Assembly (NCBI GenBank): GCA_947454585.1
Contig: CANGML010000012.1
Span: 1-17,188, forward strand
Source: Comamonadaceae bacterium
GTDB taxonomy: Bacteria > Pseudomonadota > Gammaproteobacteria > Burkholderiales > Burkholderiaceae_C
Direction: 5' to 3'
Length of the DNA stretch: 17,188 nt
Translations under genes and position numbers: made by a program
In this document: positions 16,074 through 17,188 of the stretch, piece by piece
Numbering within the stretch: the stretch's first letter is position 1
Layout: every line of letters begins with the position of its first letter
The notes under the pieces: generated by a model
The model's database searches: none
Seen by the model: only the letters and a program-made list of their open reading frames with translations
Told to the model about the DNA's origin: nothing

Positions 16074-17188
16074 TTATGCGGTCTTTACGACGAGCGGACG
16101 GGGCGCCGGCGCCACCATGGGCCATGCCACCACCAGCCACACCACCATGAGTGCCGCGCTCGTTAAAAACAGGCCTTGTGTGCCGTAACTTTTGGCCAAG
16201 TGACCGCCCATCAAGCCACCGGCAAAAAAACCCAAGGATTGCAGTGTGTTGTAAACACCCATGGCCGCGCCACGCGATGAAACGGGCGCCATGCGCGACA
16301 CCATGCTGGGCTGTGTGGCCTCCAAAATGTTGAAGCCGCAAAAGAAAGCAAACAACAACCATGCCAGCTGCGTGATGCTCGGCGTGCCCGACGACACCCA
16401 CAGCAACCCGAGTTGCACCAACACCAACAAGCCAATGGCAGTTAGAAACACAGCGCGCAAGTAACCACGACGCTCCAGCGGAAACACGCCCCCCATCACC
16501 ACAAATGAGGCCAATACCGCGGGCAAATAAATGTGCCAGTGGTCGTCTTTGATCAAGCCGGCCTGCACCAACAAGGCGGGTATCACCACCCACATGGCCA
16601 GTTGCACGGCATTCAGCACAAACACGCCGATGTTCAAGCGAAGCAAGGCAGGATTTGACAAGACGTGAAGCAAGCCCCCGCGCCCGGCATCTTTGGCTAC
16701 GGCAGGCTCAGGGGGCACCGCCCACACCACGATGCCCATGCCCAACACGGCCAGCCCAGCCGTGAAGAAAAATAAACCTGACAAGCCAACATAGCTGGCC
16801 AACACCGGGGCGACTACCAGCGACAAGGCAAACATCAGCCCAATGCCAGCGCTGACCAAGGCCAAGGCTTTGGTGCGCACCACGTCACGGGTTTGATCGG
16901 CCAACAAAGCCGTGACAGCCGCTGACACAGCCCCCGCACCTTGGAGGGCACGCCCCGCCAACAGCGCCATCAAAGAGTCAGCGAAACCCGCCAACAAACT
17001 ACCCAAGGCAAATACGATCAGGCCAAACAGAATCACGCGTTTGCGGCCTAAGCGGTCAGACGCCATGCCAAACGGGATTTGCAACAGGCCCTGCGTCAAG
17101 CCATAGATGCCCATGGCCAAGCCAATCAGCGCGGGGTCGTCCCCGCCTGGGTACTTGCGCGCTTCCAGCGCAAACACAGGCATCACCA
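16074..17188 (-). CDS. MFS transporter (YajR-like), N-terminus cut by window edge
   Basis: This inner-membrane major facilitator superfamily carrier is of the drug/metabolite efflux type, with unknown substrate. About 371 residues are visible. The frame is still open at the edge, where a GTG at 17186 most likely codes for an internal valine in the first helix (VMPVFALEARKYPGG), so roughly 20-25 N-terminal residues are missing. The loop 2-3 signature GMASDRLGRKR follows helix 2, and RALQGAGAVSAAVTALLAD lies in helix 4. The 12-helix pattern continues to the end near AWPMVAP. A short basic C-terminus (VVKTA) shows it lacks the extra C-terminal domain found on E. coli YajR. An MFS gene next to ssb, often with uvrA beyond it, is a familiar Burkholderiales arrangement; uvrA would lie outside this window. 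Confidence 0.9.
   Translation of the reverse strand, partial: VMPVFALEARKYPGGDDPALIGLAMGIYGLTQGLLQIPFGMASDRLGRKRVILFGLIVFALGSLLAGFADSLMALLAGRALQGAGAVSAAVTALLADQTRDVVRTKALALVSAGIGLMFALSLVVAPVLASYVGLSGLFFFTAGLAVLGMGIVVWAVPPEPAVAKDAGRGGLLHVLSNPALLRLNIGVFVLNAVQLAMWVVIPALLVQAGLIKDDHWHIYLPAVLASFVVMGGVFPLERRGYLRAVFLTAIGLLVLVQLGLLWVSSGTPSITQLAWLLFAFFCGFNILEATQPSMVSRMAPVSSRGAAMGVYNTLQSLGFFAGGLMGGHLAKSYGTQGLFLTSAALMVVWLVVAWPMVAPAPRPLVVKTA

Overview
The window reads as ordinary, tightly packed core chromosome of a betaproteobacterium. The likely order is Burkholderiales and the likely family Comamonadaceae (Limnohabitans, Rhodoferax or Acidovorax type). That placement is inferred from the protein sequences and from gene orders typical of that group: bamE-dapB-exbB-exbD-leuS beside a divergent fur, hpf-ptsN-hprK, split pntAa/pntAb/pntB, and an MFS gene next to ssb. 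Base composition looks uniform and moderately GC-rich. I see no insertion sequence, phage gene, integrase, tRNA, rRNA or CRISPR array, and no sign of recent transfer.

Layout. Bases 1-4144 (minus strand): an apparent operon running bamE, dapB, exbB, exbD and leuS, with leuS cut by the left edge. It combines outer-membrane assembly, lysine/peptidoglycan precursor synthesis, a proton-driven energy-transducing pair and leucyl-tRNA synthetase. Bases 4229-4663 (plus): fur, divergent from bamE. Bases 4669-6499 (minus): hpf, a strong hairpin terminator, then the overlapping pair ptsN-hprK (nitrogen-type PTS regulator and HPr kinase/phosphorylase). Bases 6500-6781 hold divergent promoters and a possibly structured corA leader. 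Bases 6782-7768 (plus): corA, a Mg2+/Co2+ channel. Bases 7769-13177 (minus): an apparent five-gene operon pntAa-pntAb-pntB-fadD-mtnN, with junctions from a 4-base overlap to an 18-base gap. It encodes proton-translocating transhydrogenase, an acyl-CoA synthetase and the MTA/SAH nucleosidase. Bases 13277-14912 (plus): nudJ-mnmA, a neighbourhood also found in E. coli. Bases 14916-15143 (minus): a 75-residue Ala/Lys-rich exported protein of unknown function. Bases 15342-15548 (plus): a 68-residue coiled-coil hypothetical protein. Bases 15549-17188 (minus): an MFS transporter, cut by the right edge, followed by ssb.

No gap between genes exceeds 300 bases. The largest are 6500-6781 (282 bases) and 15144-15341 (198 bases), and both are described. 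All four convergent gene pairs are separated by 0-5 bases, and two abut exactly as TGATCA.

I found no convincing undescribed multi-gene system. The best leads are small: the hairpin-rich corA leader, a short ORF with a strong Shine-Dalgarno and a possible frameshifted relic at 15209-15315, the convergent stop-to-stop architecture, and the transhydrogenase/acyl-CoA synthetase/nucleosidase operon.
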